This document shows positions 45,031-59,390 of a stretch of DNA of 64,000 nt, piece after piece. A program made the position numbers and the translations under genes. Position 1 is the stretch's first letter; each line of letters opens with the position of its first letter. The DNA comes from Pseudoscleropodium purum (Eukaryota; Streptophyta; Bryopsida; Hypnales; Brachytheciaceae). The stretch lies in contig OZ017804.1 in assembly GCA_963969395.1 (NCBI GenBank), positions 248,001 through 312,000 of the forward strand. Reading direction: 5' to 3'. The notes beneath the pieces are model-generated. The model worked only from the letters and a program-made list of their open reading frames with translations. It made no database searches and was not told where the DNA came from.

Positions 45031-47039
45031 AAATCTAATTCTTTTGAAGAATAACAAAGGCAAGAGAAAAATGAAGCCAAATGTCTAAGTACCACAATGT
45101 AGTGTTTATGCACATTGTAAGTCCTATTTTTGTTACTAAGGACTCATGATTTCTTTTTGGATTTTTTATAGTTTTAAATGTGGTTTTATGTATAAAAAGA
45201 CCTAAACACAATGTTAGAACTAAATAGGTGTTACACATACCAATATAACTTTTTGTCCTTTTAAACCTAGTTTTTCCAATTACACCCAAATTCTACTTGT
45301 AAATAGGGTGAAAATCAACGTATTATAAATAGTAAGTGCATTAGTAGAAATTACCCGATTCCCTAGACCTATTGTGCAATGAGACACAAATTGGTTAATT
45401 TGGTCTAAGAAAACTAAGTAAGATCTCTAAAGTAGATTTTTAAAGATAAGTTTTAGTTTTTCATTCCATCAACAAAATAGTAGAAATTCCAAATGTTAGC
45501 CTACAAGTGAAGAAACTCAAATGGAGTGATAAAAGGCATTTATGACCTAAATACAATAATTTGGAATGGAAGTTGTACTAGGAGTCTACTGGCGCAATCG
45601 CTTTGCCAAGATTCTCCTTTGTGTAGAAGATTTCATGTTCATCAAAAGTTAAAAAACTAGTGAAATGTTGTGCTCCTTTCTCACGTGCAAGGTAAGAATA
45701 TGAACTTGCACATGTTTTGAAAAATTTTATGAGAGATTTTCCAAAATATTTCGAAATTTTTTGATAGTTAAAAGATACTCCTCTAGATAGTTAATTGCCA
45801 AAGTCCAATATGAAAAATTCATAGAAATTATCTTGGATGCCGTAAAATTTTACTAAAAATTATGATACTTTTTTATGCTAATAAAGTACTTTAACAAATT
45901 TCATAACATTTTGATAGCAAAAAATGCTAAAAATAGCAACATCCTCCAAAACCAACAAATATAAAGAACATTTGTGAAGTTGACCAGAGTATCAAGAGCA
46001 CATGATGTTTGAATAAAGTAAACATGAGGTCTTTTATTATTTTCTTAAACCTACTTAAGAGCCTAAACTAATTAATTTTGGCAAAAAAGGTAAATTGAAA
46101 AACTTGAATTTTTATGCTTTGGAGGTTTATAGTCACTGTTGGATTCTTTGAGATTTTGAAGTAGGAAAAAGCGATAAAAGGTCCTCCAACATAAAAATGG
46201 CCTAAAGCCAATAGCACAATTTGTTTGTGATTTGGAGTTAATCTCCAAAAGTTAAAATTAAGGTCCAATTTAGAAAGTTAAAATTTGTAGATTACAATGA
46301 AAATCTTAGTTGATAAGATTACCACAAAGAAATGAGAGGAAGTGGGTGCTCTCAAAAAAGTATAAAAGGGCACTCATTCTCTTCACAATTCACCCTTTTG
46401 GTTCATTTTTAAACCTCTTTATACAATTTAGATCCACTTAGTTTGATATTTGGCTAGCCATTGTGTGCCAAAATTGTCAAAGTTGTGTTTTTGGAGCATT
46501 TTTAACTCTCTTGTTGCTACTTTTAAGCTTTTTTTAAAGGACAATGAGGTCTTTTCAAAATTTGCCTTATTTGTATGTATTTAGAGTCCTTTTGGTGCAT
46601 TTTTGTTGAATTTTAGAAGTCCTTATACTAATCTCAAAGGGCTCCCCCTTCATACCTTGGCAATGTTGCTTAGGGGGACCTCTAGTGCTTATTATTGTAT
46701 TTGAAACTTCATTCATGTGTTTGTTGAACTTCCCATGGTGTATATGTATTTTTAGTGGTTTTAGTAATATGGTGGAGCCTTGGTTGTAAGTCTTTAGAAG
46801 TTAGGTGTATTTCAAAAATACAACGGAGCTTTGATTGTAAGTTTTTAGAATTTAGGTGTATTTCAAAAATATGACAAAGCTTTGGTTATAAGTTTTAGAA
46901 TTGAACGGAAATCCTTAAACACCATTTAGAACTATTGAAACTTAAATAGAACAATAATTGACTTGTATGATATTAAGACTTAGTTATTGTTTAAAAGTTG
47001 GTGCAATTATTTAGTAGTTCAAAATCAACCCACTACACT

Positions 47040-48120
47040 AAAATAATTGAGTGGAAAAGTAAAAGAAGAGAAGATAAAAGAAAGAGATGGAAATTTGAAA
47101 GATTGGGAAGTTGACATTGTGTTTCTCACCCCCCTTTAGCCATAGACAAAAAACATCAAATAGTCTTGAATGATGGCAAATGATGGGAAGTTTGAAGGAG
47201 CATACTACTACCTCAATAATGATGCTAATTTCTAAATGATTCACTAATTTTCCCTTTCTCTTCTCAATTATCAAAATTAGCCATTTTAAAATGTAGCCAA
47301 ATTACAAATGTAATTCAAAATGTTATGAATAGATGTTTGTCAAAAATCAAATAGATAGAGTTGTAGATCTTAAGCAGAGGTTTCTAAAACCATATTATAT
47401 TTAGGAATTGGAGCTAAAATAATTAAGATATTTATGGATGAAGTTTAAAGGTGGTAGTAGATGAAAGTTAGTTAAAATCATTCAATAGGGATGAAATCTG
47501 AAACTTAGAGAGTGACAAAAATAAAAAAGACAAAAGTGATAAGTGAAGTTAATTTCAAATTGTAGTTTGGCAAAAAAATGTGGATGAAGTTTTAAACATG
47601 GTTGTCATACTGGACAAGTTACTATTCATTTCATGCCCTGTAGGACGAGTTATTATTCATCAAATGTACCTAAAAGGTACATTTGATGAATAATAACTCG
47701 TCCTACAGGGCATGAAATGAATAGTAACTTGTCCAGTATGACAACCATGGTTTTCAAGGCCTCTTCAAAGTAAAACTTCATCTGATCATAACTTTCACTA
47801 GAAAAGTTAGATGAAAGTAAGTTTTATATTCTTAAAATTGGTTAAAGTTTTTATTTTATTTTAAGAATCTAAAATTTGATTGTCTTCACTTTTACTCTAA
47901 AAACATCGTGGCTTAATTAAGTGTAGAAGTTAAAAGTAATTAGTGTAGATTGTGGTTAAGTTTTTGATTAATTTGCAAAGTATACATGTTTAGAATTAGA
48001 AAAAGATCCATTGTTTAAAAGGCATAGTAGATCAATGTTAGACACCTCTAAGGTAAATTTAACCAAAACTTACAAAACCTAGTTGTATTCATTATTTATC
48101 AAGGGTGGTAAATAAGCACT
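47040..48120. repeat. Dispersed ~1-kb repeat, copy 1
   Basis: It shares order and wording with 52570-53945 and partly with 55960-56410. Shared phrases are 'ggcaaatgatgggaagtttgaagg', 'gtagatcttaagcagaggtttctaaaa', 'tggatgaagtttt', 'ataactttcactag' and 'caagggtggtaaataagcac'. This copy is interrupted by the hairpin element at 47597. Confidence 0.65.
47597..47749. mobile_element. Foldback MITE: perfect 74-bp inverted repeat, 5-nt loop
   Basis: Arms 47597-47670 and 47676-47749 are exact reverse complements around the loop TAAAA. The terminus CATGGTTGTCA resembles the hAT-type CAGGGTTGACA of the other MITE family. The flanks GTTTTAAA (47589-47596) and GTTTTCAA (47750-47757) match at 7 of 8 bases, an 8-bp hAT-length duplication. 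Sister repeats at about 53120 and 56035 lack the insertion. Perfect arms imply a recent origin or gene conversion; a transcript would form a long hairpin. Confidence 0.92.
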
Positions 48121-49820
48121 CACATATGTACATCATCAAAGTCTGCTAGCACAAGATTGGATGGTTCAAGAAGCTTAAGGTTTGAACAACGACTATGAAT
48201 ATTTAGAAAGAAGTCCTTCATCCATTAATCTATGGAAAGTCGTTTCATCATCTATTGTCTCAACTGATATGGATAATGATGAAACACTGGCATCCATACA
48301 TGCTTGACATCTAAAGAATGTTGTAGCACAACAATCCATAATATTGACAAGCAGTACATTACAATTGGTGAATGTAGTGAAGATAACCATTTGCGGACAA
48401 CCCAAAGGATTAAAATCCATGGTTTAAAAAATCGAGTAAGGGAAAAAATAAAATAAAAATGCAATCTTTTATTGTCTTCCCACCTAAAAGACAAAATGTG
48501 AATTTAACCTCCCTTGATGTGGATTTGACTGCTTCAAAGAGAAAAAGAAGAAAGGTCTTTGGCAATAGGAAAAAGAATGCAAGATCTCTATAGAAAGTTA
48601 AAAAAAAAAAGAGGATCCCAAACAAAGGAGATCATCCACTTTAAAGCAAGCATTGGAAGGTTGAGTGACATTTGAATCATCTTCATCAGATGATATGGAA
48701 GATGCCTCTAACAATGAAGATGTTGGATGGAGAACTAAAAGAGAGAGAGTAGCAAAGTTGAGGTGAAAGGAGATAGTGATTCCCAACTATAGGAATTGAA
48801 GAGATGTGACCTTAGGTGTTTTAGTGTTTAATTGCTCATGATACATTGAGCACATAATGACAATGGATTGTTTAACATTTCATTATAAAAGTAGTTTGTT
48901 TATTGATGATGAAAATTCTATTAACCTATTAGGATTCTAGGATGATTTTGTTTCAAAAAACAAGTAAGATCCTAATAGAAAATTAAAAAAGAATTTTGTG
49001 TTTCCTTTCTCAAATGGAGCATAATGTACTAGCATACTACAATATTATTAGCTTTTTATTCATGTCAATGTTGCTAACTTTCAAAGAGAAGAATGTTACC
49101 AAATTGTATTGTACAATTTTGTCCTTTTCAGTGACAATTGCAATATAAAAAGACCCCAAACCCAAGTGCAAAAGATCATAACTAATTTTTAGTAAAAACA
49201 TGGTTCATTAACAATCTAACATCCTAAACCCTAAATTGTCTATCCATTTGTAAATGTTTTTGACTCCACTCCTAGAATAAAAACGTGTACACAAGTTCTA
49301 GCGACAATATCAATAAATTTTGGTAGGATTTCATAAATGTAGTGTTTTTTGGCCTTTCGAGCAATGGACACTTTGTTTTTTATGTTTCCTAATCAAATTT
49401 GGATACTTCCAAACTCACAACTTATAAAAGTTAGAACTTGGTGGTTTAGTCAAATTGTAAAGGAAAAAACTAAATCTAATCTAATTTTTATGGATTTTTG
49501 GAATATATAAACTTAACTAAGTCATTCTAACTAATGGGTTGGAGGTTGGGATTATAGTTTAAACTAACTAACAAATCAATCAAAATAAAGCAAAACTAAC
49601 TAGCCAATGTTTTTAGGTTGTTTTAGGAATATTTTCTAACTAATTTAACGAGTAAATTCTAATCTAAGGTTCCTAGCAAATTCTAAGACAAAGGTTTTGA
49701 AAAGAGAGGGATATCAAGAGAGAGTTCAAAGGAAAAAAAGAAAGGATTTAGTAGTATTTGAAATTAGATAGCTTCTAAGTCAAAACTTGTTAGGTACTAT
49801 TTTTCTCAAAATAAAGTCAA

Positions 49821-49977
49821 AGCTTTACCATGCAAGAGCGACCTCAGGCTAACTTCGACAAAGATCTTGACCTAAAATATTTTTCTTAGAACCATGGCTT
49901 TTCCGTACTAAAGTTTCACCGTAATTCTAAAAGATTCAAGGCCAAAGCTTCGCTGTGCGAGAGTGACCTCAGGCTAA
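49821..49977. repeat. Two-unit ~122-bp repeat
   Basis: The phrase 'aaagctt...tgcgagagtgacctcaggctaa' occurs near 49821 and again near 49944. Confidence 0.6.
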
Positions 49978-50009
49978 TGCAATCAAGAGTTTGTTTGGGT
50001 TTTTAATAT

Positions 50010-50232
50010 GTATAGGAAGTATACATGACAGCGTTTAAACCAAATTTTAGGATTAAAATCAAACCAATTCTTAATATTCAAGTGTTTAATACCTAAAGGA
50101 GGTACACATGATAGTGTTTAAACCAAAATTTAGGATTAAAATCAAATCAATTACAGTATCCAAGTTTTCAATTCTCAAAAGAAATATGTATGATAGCATT
50201 TAAACCCAACTTTTAGAAATGAAATCAAACCA
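50010..50232. repeat. ~83-bp tandem repeat, three units
   Basis: 'GTTTAAACC' and the following 'aaaatttaggattaaaatcaaa' recur with starts near 50033, 50116 and 50199. The third unit is most diverged and ends at 'cagctcc'. Confidence 0.7.
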
Positions 50233-52569
50233 GCTCCATTATACAATGCGAGTTGATAAAAGAATTTAATTAAAAACCTTTTGGCAAAGATTTGCTTTGT
50301 TGCCTTAAGAACTTTAAATTAAAGTACCTATTTCAATGCCACAACTAATGAGTTTGGAAATCCAACTCCCAATGCTCTAAAGAAAAATACAATCAAGCAA
50401 ACTTTATAGCTTCAACAACTTGTTAGCAAGGATTGTTAGTTTTTAAGGGAATTCAAAGTCTTTAAAAACTTCCTCCACTAATACAAGAACAAAAATTGAG
50501 TAGAAATTTGGTCACCCCAATAGTAGTGGTGTACCAAGAATGGATTTGTGTCCAACAATGTACCGGTACACAAGAGCAAGTTTATTCGACAGAATGTCGG
50601 TACAAGAAAACATGTGCCAAAGCCTTGGCACCACAAAAAATGGGTTGAGAAATGTGTTGCAAGAAACAAGGAGGGAGGATTCTTATATACTTGTGGGAAA
50701 AGGCCCACCTCCTTGTTTTCCACAAGATATTTTATTTTTTCCTATCTAAGTAACTTCCTAACTAACCTAACTACCCTAAGATATTTGTCCAACAAACCTT
50801 TCTTTAGTCAACAAGAAGGTTCTGAAGCAAGTTCCCTAAAAGCCTTACTTAGCCCTAGGAATAATGCCTAAATAAAATTCATTGACTTTTGAAAGATTTT
50901 GGAAATCAAATCCTAACTAATTCTAGATATTTTGTGTTTAACTTAAATTCAATTCCTAAATAATTTTTAAAAAGTCAAAATTGATTTTTTAAGGCAAGAT
51001 TTGAAGATCTAATCAAATCAAACCTTTGCTTCTTCCCCAAGCCATCTAGAAATCTATCTTAATTTACCACGATTTATGCTAAAAAAGTCAAACTATAAGC
51101 TGACCCTTTCTATCTTTTAAAGAACAACTCCAAACACAAAACAAATTGCACCATCACATTCAAAAGACCCATATTTGTTAGAAGGACCCTCTTGCCTTTT
51201 TTCTGAGCCATTCTTTTTGTAAAAACCACTCATGATAATTCCAAAGAAAAGTGAAAACTCTAAATTTTGGAATTTGTAGGTTTTAAAGGATCTAAGTGGC
51301 TAGGATTGTTTATAAGGTTCAAGAAGGTAAGAAAAGACCCTTGTTCACGCAAATCAGACACCGTTAGTTCTTGGTTTGTTGGTCAACCCACCACCATGTT
51401 ATAAATTCTTGTAAATTTCAATGTTGTTGCCAATTCTAGTACTTCTGTCTATCACAAAGTCTTCAAACTTGACAAGGCGCTTATTCAACATACAAAACAC
51501 TAATCTAATTTTTAGTGGGATTTTACCACACTCCAAATAATTTCTATGAATTTACTAATAGCTTCAAACATGATTGTTTTACCATGGAGTCATTATGGAA
51601 GCTTGTAAAATCTCGAAACTTTTTGGTCAACTTTTAGGAAATTTCAAAAACCTTAGGGCAAAACCAAAATTCCAATTGCACTATTCATGAAGATGCTAAA
51701 ATTAATAACTCTTTAATAACTTCCACCTAGGGAAAAATTATTCTGGTACCAGGGTTTGTCGTGGATAATTGGCTTCTCTATTGACCTCTTGGCATACTTT
51801 TATCCTAAAAACATCTCTTTGTAAACTCCAATCTTTGTTTTCACCATCCCCTCTTGATTTTGGATTTTTGGTTGATATTTAGTACTTTTTTGCAAGACTG
51901 ATATAATAGATCCAAATTCTCTACAAATTCCACAGACAATTGGATTCTCTAGACCTAAAAATAGACTACTATGCTTAGCCAGATTGTCACATATACCTAA
52001 GTACCTCAATGGTTGTTTATTATATGGACAAGACACTAGGTTTAACTAACTCTCATATCCTTACTTTCACTCAAACATGCTATTTTAGCCTCACAATCTC
52101 TCAACTAATATTTAGAAGTGTGAAAACATGCTAAAAAACATATTTCTTACTTCTAAACAGACTCCTAACTCCATGTTGGCAAGAACTACTACCAATTTCA
52201 CTCAAATTCTATAATTTATGCATATTTGCATAAATATTCGCTAAAATGTTGCAAAACAATTGCAAAAAATATATCTAGAGTTCCAAGTGCCAACTTGAGG
52301 GCTCACACCATCCACTTAAACCACTTATCTTCCCAGTCTACCCCGTTTGCTTAATTGTTTGCTCCATTCATGCCATCCGCCAAAATCGACTGCCTTCCAA
52401 TGGTGCTTTGGACCCTGCATCTGTTGGATCAATTGCATTTAGAAGTCCTCTATTTTGACTTAAATTTCCTTTAGACGTAGGATTTTGTTAACTTGGATTA
52501 GGAATTAGCGATTTTCAATTATTGTTTGGAAAATTGTAGCCAATATTTTATTGTGGCCAAAGTCGTAAT

Positions 52570-53945
52570 CTAGAATAAATGAATGGAGGAGAAATATAGT
52601 TAAAAAAAAAGGAAGGAGTAGGAAGGGAAAAAAAAGAAGCTAAAATCTTCCTAAACTTGTATTAAAACCATATTTTCAAGCGGTGAGCAAAATCACATAA
52701 ATAATTCATATATAGCAAATGACAGGGAGTTTGAAGGGTTATTCAACTACCTAATAGATAAAGCCCAATCCAAGATGAGTTACTAATTACTCTGATATCT
52801 ATGCAACTTCTTTAATTAGTCATTTTCACACCTAACCAAATTACAAATGCTATTCAAAGTGTTGAGATTAGGTTTTTCAAAATTTAGATACAAAATCTTG
52901 TAGAGCTTGTTTAGAGGTTTTTAAAAATACATGATACCTCAAAATTGGTTTGATATTGATAGAAATATTAGTGATTGAAGTTTAGGAATTATAGTGGATG
53001 AAAATTAGTCAATTTCATCCAAAAGGGACAAGAATGAAAAATTAAATAGTATTAATAATTCAAAAGTAAAAATCTAAAAAAAATTAATTTTGAATTGTAG
53101 ATTGGTAGAAAACATTGGATGAAGTTTGAAGCATTAATTAGGAGTCAAACTTCATCCATCCATAACTTTCACTAAGAAAGCAAAAATCCAAAGTTCTTTA
53201 GCAATTCAAATAAATAGTCTTAGACTCTATAAGAAATCGAGTTTAAAAATCTAAAGATAATAAATAGATAGAAGAATGTCCAAACCTTAAGAGTGTAATA
53301 GGAAGTAGAATAGAACATTTTAAAGACAACCAAATAGAAATTTAGAGTTTGAATTGAAGAAAAGAAACTTAGAGGGATTCAAACTATTTCAACCACAAGA
53401 AAATATCGAAAACTCCTATAGTTATAGAAGAATGAAGTTCGAGACAGGAAATGGATGACATCAATAGGGAATTGTCCATCCAAGTCCAAACTTAAAAAAT
53501 GAATAGAGTCCAGTAATCTAAGTCAAGGAAAGCTATTAAAAAGGGTGAATGAAGTTTAGATAAGTAGATTCTTTAAGTCTAAAATTTCATCCGGTCATAA
53601 CTTCTTGGAACATCCAAATCTTGCAAGTCTTACTGTTTCAAAAATGGCATGATCCAAACTACAACTTAGATGAATTAAATTAAGACTTAAGTTATTTTTA
53701 TTAGAAAATCACAACAACTTAAAGACTTCAAGTTGTTTAGAATTAATCTTTGTAATTAGAATAGTTTTAGTGATTTTTAGTGGATTTGTAGAACTTTAGC
53801 AACTTAGAAAAGACTCATTGCTTGAAAAGCACAATAGAACAACATTAGGCATCCATTAGGAATAAAATTCAAATATAAGAACCTAGTTATAATTAGGAAT
53901 TTACCAAGGGTGAGTAAAATAAACACTCACATCTATACGTAGTGA
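52570..53945. repeat. Dispersed ~1-kb repeat, copy 2
   Basis: Collinear with 47040-48120, without the hairpin element ('tggatgaagtttgaagcatt' at the site). It ends with 'accaagggtgagtaaaataaacactcac'. Confidence 0.6.
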
Positions 53946-54698
53946 TAAGCAAAGGTGCACATTACAATGTATATTAAAAAATAAATCAAAATGAAGCAAA
54001 GTTTCTTCAACAAGTGTAAACGCATGCCATATATATTTTTCCTTATTTAAGTGCTTATGTGAAGCACAAGTCAATTATACAAAGCAGTATTTCAAAAAAC
54101 TAGTATCAAGCTCTTGGTTGTATAGGTGGCACTACAAAAATTGTGCATTTAGTTGTATAGAATTTGTCAAGTGTCATTGATAATAAATAAGTAAGAATTC
54201 ATGCAAGTAATAACATAGCAAATGAAATTTACTAGTGTCAAACTACTGATTCTAAGAATCAAGCATGTGTTTTTTTAACAGACATGTTGTATCTCATGAA
54301 AAAAATACATTAATACATGTTCTAAATACCAATTTTTGAGCAATTTTTACTAAAAATATAAAAGCTTTCAATGTGGTTTTTCTCCATTAAAATCACACTT
54401 ATATTCAACACTTATTCTCTTATAGTGAAAGGATGGAGTTTAGAATGGAAGTTTGATAAACTAAGGAAGAATCTATTCATCTAATGCAAAATTTATAAAG
54501 TAGACAATAGATTTTAATTTAAGTTCATAGTCAAATGTGAACACTAGATTTCATCATATCTGCTCATTTATATTTTTCTTTCGTGTTTTAACATCTCAAG
54601 GATGAATTTAAGGGCAAATTAGGTATATTTAGGCTTCTTAGTATTATATAAGTGATAGTTCCAAAAGTCAATAATGGCCTTAAGTAATTTTATAAAAC

Positions 54699-54751
<53 letters not shown>
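54699..54751. repeat. Compound microsatellite (AT)n(AG)n
   Basis: About 9-10 TA units are followed directly by about 16-17 GA units. Confidence 0.97.
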
Positions 54752-54752
<1 letters not shown>

Positions 54753-55959
54753 GTAAAGGGATAGAAGTCTTAACTAAGAACTTTTGGAAAAAATCAAGAG
54801 ATTAAAGTTCAAAAGTTCTTACTATATATAATGTGTAAAGATAGAAAAATGTGAAGCCTAGAAAGGCATAAAATATAGAGAAATGTGAAGCCTAAAAAGG
54901 TGTGAAGGATAAAAAGATGAAGATCAATAAGTTATGAGAAGAGACTTGAAAGTAAAGAGATAGCACACATATCTACTTTAGCAACCCTTAGCACTTCACT
55001 CTCTCACACCATAGCTCTTCTTTCTAATAATACAAACATTTAGTTCTGTACAAGGAAGTTGAGTGGTATATTATTTATTTTCTACTTAGGTGTAGTTCCT
55101 CCATCTATAGGAAGGAAAACAATATAGGAATAGCTTAAAGAACCTCAATCAGCATCTGAAACTCTTTGTTAGCTTTCCAACAAGCTTAGTTTCACTTCAT
55201 TTGGAATTGTAAATAGAAAGTTATACTTAGTTTAGTAAAGAAAGTTTGACTACTTTGTACTTTCAAGGCCTGAACCTTTAGAGGTTTACTACTCTGTAAA
55301 AATGAACTGTATTGATGTAAAACCAATTGGAAAAATTACTTATACTTTTTGTATTTCCAGATTGATTTGTTTCACTTCATTTGGATTATGTAGGTAGAAA
55401 TAACAACTGTTTAAAAGGACAAAGGTTTGAAATACAACTACAAGGGTAGTTGTAGAATCTTTAGCCTCGGGTTTGTAGTCACATCTTCTAGATAATATTA
55501 GATATTATCATAAATGTTTTTGGAGCTGGTAATATTTGTTGTTACAATTTCAAAAAATTAAGAAACTTTTGATTTAGAACTTGGATGAAATAGTGGTGAC
55601 CATTCAAATGACAAAAGGTCTACTCTCCAAGAATGCTCTTTTGGTATGCCATTTTTGCTCTCCTTCATCTTTATCTTTTTTTTGGTTGAGAATTTAACTT
55701 TTATTGATTTCCATCATCTAAAAAAACTAAGGAAAATAGAGACAAAATTTAAAAAAAAAATTAAAATTAAAATTAAAAAGTTATATGAGTTTACTATTGA
55801 TAAGTAAACGATTAGTTTGGAAGGCAATATCAACATCTTTGTTTTGTTTTGACCTTTTATTTGAACAAATTCTAGTTTCTCCTCTTACATTTTAGAGCAT
55901 ATATAGAAAGAACTCCATCATGAGCTTGTATGTTAATTCGACATAAAACTCTAAATTAG

Positions 55960-56410
55960 CTAGGGGACATTTGGGTTGACATCAAAATACAAATTGAATT
56001 TAAGTTTTAAAAGGTATAGAAAAGTGTGGATGAAGTTTGAGTTGCCTTTGCAAAGACCAAACTTCATATAGTTATAACTTTCTTTAGAAAACTTGAATTG
56101 GAACAAATTTTATATTTTTAGAAATGGCATAATCTGATATATATAAATTTAGAGTGATAGTTTTTGATAGTGAAAACTTTATTCAAAAACCATAGTAGCC
56201 TTATTTAGTTCAGCTAGTTGGCTACAATTGATTTTATTTTCAATAATTACTTGATTTATTTTGCAATTCATATCAAATGAACAAATAGAAATAGTCATTG
56301 GTTAGAAGTCACAATAGACCATGCCTAATTGATTAGGCACCATGTATAAAACTTTTTCAACTTAATACTCAGGATCTACTTGTGTTTGTTTAATACCAAA
56401 GATGGGTATT
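55960..56410. repeat. Dispersed repeat, copy 3 (partial)
   Basis: It shares 'gtggatgaagtttgag', 'cttcatatagttataactttc' and the end phrase 'gatgggtattaaagtgctt' with copies 1 and 2. It is also an empty site for the 47597 hairpin. Confidence 0.5.
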
Positions 56411-59164
56411 AAAGTGCTTACAAGGCTCTAAGCATTGAAATCCACTTTAATGAACCTAACTACTATTTTTTTTAGTCTTGTATTATCCAAAACAAAATGA
56501 AAAATGATCAAATTAATGTTCTCCAATCTTGTAACATTATTCCACATACACTTGACTCAAGGAAAAATAAAATAAAATGAATATGTGCAAAATTTTATGA
56601 AGTAGGTAACTTCAAAATCATTCATTGAACACTAACTATCCACGGTATCCATAGGATTATAAAATAGATCTCTCACTATGTAATATTTATTAGCCTTCAC
56701 TATTGCAACCTTAATCTTCTCTACAGAGCCCATCCAATAGTACTAACTGCTATTGAATACTGTATTTTTTCTTGATTGCTTTATATTATTACTCTTTTTT
56801 TTATTTTTATTACTAATTTCTTATCTATTGTTTTTATAAACCTCTCATTATTTCCATGCTTTTTGCCTTGTGCCTCCATAATTACTAATGGGGGATGAAA
56901 TGATGTGAAATATTCCACATCATTTCATTAATTCCTAGAGATTTAGGACTAGTATGATTTTACCAAAAAGACTCCAAAATTGCCATTTCTTGTAAAAGTA
57001 TCAAATTTTAGAAAAAAAACATTTTTGGACACATAAAACTATAGGGTCTTGTAGTAAGCCATTTTGAGAAGATGTGGAAAAGATTTCAAAATTTTATACT
57101 AAGTTCATTGTAAGATATTAGCATTTGAATCGACAAAATAAAATTGGGGCCTTGTAATAAACCAAGCAACTATACTTCACAAGGTCACACTTATATGAAA
57201 AAATATTCAAAATGATGTTGCTTCTTTGGATTCTTTCTTCAAGGCAAATTGTCTACTTGCGTGAAAAAATTCAGATCATTTAGAATTGTACAACACATAG
57301 GAAAAATTAGTAAGTAGAAAAAATTAGAGAAGGATTCAAAATATTAAATTGTTAAGAATTTAGTTATGGAATTGAAAAATTCCAATTCCAATGGTTGTAA
57401 CGTAGTAATAAGTAATATACATCCTATGACTTTATTTTTTTCAAAAATATTGAAAATTGATTCAAATGAAAGACTTCAAAGCTTATCTTAATTAAAGTAG
57501 AGATTTCATAACTATCCACAAACTAAAATTCCTCTTAACTTTTGATCTCATTAATCAAAATGGAATAATTCAAATCTTTTTACATATATATAAATCATAA
57601 AAAAAAATTCAAATTTTTATTTAAAAAAAATTGATTCTTAAAGAAATTTTGTGAGTTGCCCAAACTACCTTGTTGAGTAATGAAAATTAAATATCATACA
57701 AAAACTTTTTATTATATGGTCAAAAGTTATGAAAATTGTTGGGCCTTAAAGCTATTCTTTAGACACATGTTGTCTGAAATTTCAAATAAAAAAATAAGAA
57801 TTCTAATTGTAGTGAGCTATACAAATTGCTATATTACCCAAAAAACACCATTTGATCCTTTAAGGGTTAAGGATATGAAATTATATGAGATATTCTATAT
57901 CATTTTGTTGGAGGAAGAGCAACAATGATGTAGACTTCTATTAATAAATGTTATGTATTGTTAAATAATGTCATTGGACAATATGAGGCTTGGCTCATTG
58001 CCAATTGGATTGGGTGCCATTAAAGTAGGTATCCCTAAATGGTCACTTTTTGCTATTAAGCTTGGTTATTATTATTAGAATGGTCAAATTTTCATATTTT
58101 CTTATTAGCAAGTAAAAGGGGATTCTAATGCACCAAAGAATGTGACATTTAGATAACATATGTAAAAGATAAGAAGGAACAAATTTTGGTTCTAAAATAG
58201 ATTCTTCCACATAGGTACATAATTGATTTTGGAGATGTACACAAAGTGCCAACTTTATTCACATTTTGAGGTGGCTTAGCCCTTAACCTCTAAAAAATTA
58301 GATCCATTGCAAAATAGTCAAATAACAAGTCAAATATCAAGCTAATTTTTTCTTTTGAGATTGTGTTCATACATCAATCTTATATTTTTTTTACGCCACA
58401 ATATGAATTGTCAATTATTATGAATTTTTTTGCTTTGTTTCATTGTTTTATAAAAAATTATTAGAGTTATAATTTTTGTACCTCAAAGTGGAAATAAATT
58501 TGTATATATAGCAAAAACAGTTCAATTAATTTGAAATTATTTCAAAAGGTACAAATAGCAATGGAGCTAAGTGTGAAAATTTCTCAATTATTTGTTTTTT
58601 TAATTTTACATCCAAAACACCACTATACAATAACCTTCAAGTCAAATTTTACTATGAAACTAAATTTATCCTATTATATAATTGATGTATAGAATCTTGA
58701 CATTTTTTACAAGTGAATATGCATATTGTCTATTGACATTGATTTTTTAATAGATTTTGATGGAAAAATCAAATGCTTGTAATTTTTTTAAATGCAAGGT
58801 GGAAAACAAAATTATAAACAAGAATAATTTGGTATTTTTTTTTTTACCATAAATGAAGGTTTGAATGAAAAACATAATTTTATAACTTCAATTTAAAAAA
58901 GAAATTTTAAATGAAGAAAATTCAAATGAAAAACACACAATATAGTATACAGTAACATGGATTTTGACACTTGCAACTTCAAATTGCAATTATTCTATCC
59001 AATATTCAATTTTTTCAAAATTTTAAAATATGATAGAACTAAAACTTATCAAGCTTCATTTTCTTCGTTTAAAACACATACCAATAATGAATATTTTCAA
59101 AGTTACAATCAAGGTTGACCAAGTCACACCCACTTTGTGGATGCATGGACTTGAAGGAGTTAAA

Positions 59165-59390
59165 GGGTGATCCCTATCCAATGCATGACATACATACGTA
59201 TGGCGTAATTGATTTTGGAGATATACACAGATCGCCCACCTTCTTCACGTTTGAAGTGGCTTCGTCCTTATTCCTGTCCAATGCGTGAAACATTCAGTTA
59301 CTGAATTTGGAATATATAAGCTACACAAAGTGCCCACCTTCTTCACGTTTGGAGTGGTTTGGCCTTTCCCCCTGTCCAATGCCTGACAGA
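59165..59390. repeat. ~98-bp direct repeats upstream of the transporter gene
   Basis: 'CCCACCTTCTTCACGTTT' occurs at 59235 and 59333, and 'tccaatgc.tgac/a' at 59176, 59276 and 59374, giving spacing of 98-100 bp. A diverged third copy lies at about 58205-58285 ('ttgattttggagatgtacacaaagtgcc'). The repeats end ~400 bp before the start codon, so they may contribute promoter elements. Confidence 0.8.

Larger units (their letters stand above)
45031..59164. other. Long AT-rich spacer without recognisable genes
   Basis: ORFs here are short (60-107 codons) and of AT-biased composition. The stretch is built largely of diverged repeats, listed separately. A weakly acidic plus-strand reading near 48600-48770 ('SSSDDMEDASNNEDVGW') could be a relic of a protein, but TGA stops interrupt it. 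Confidence 0.55.

Noticed and set aside
50548..50871. 107-codon plus-strand ORF
   Set aside because: No domain, overlapping ORFs in two other frames, no promoter or splice context; probably chance.
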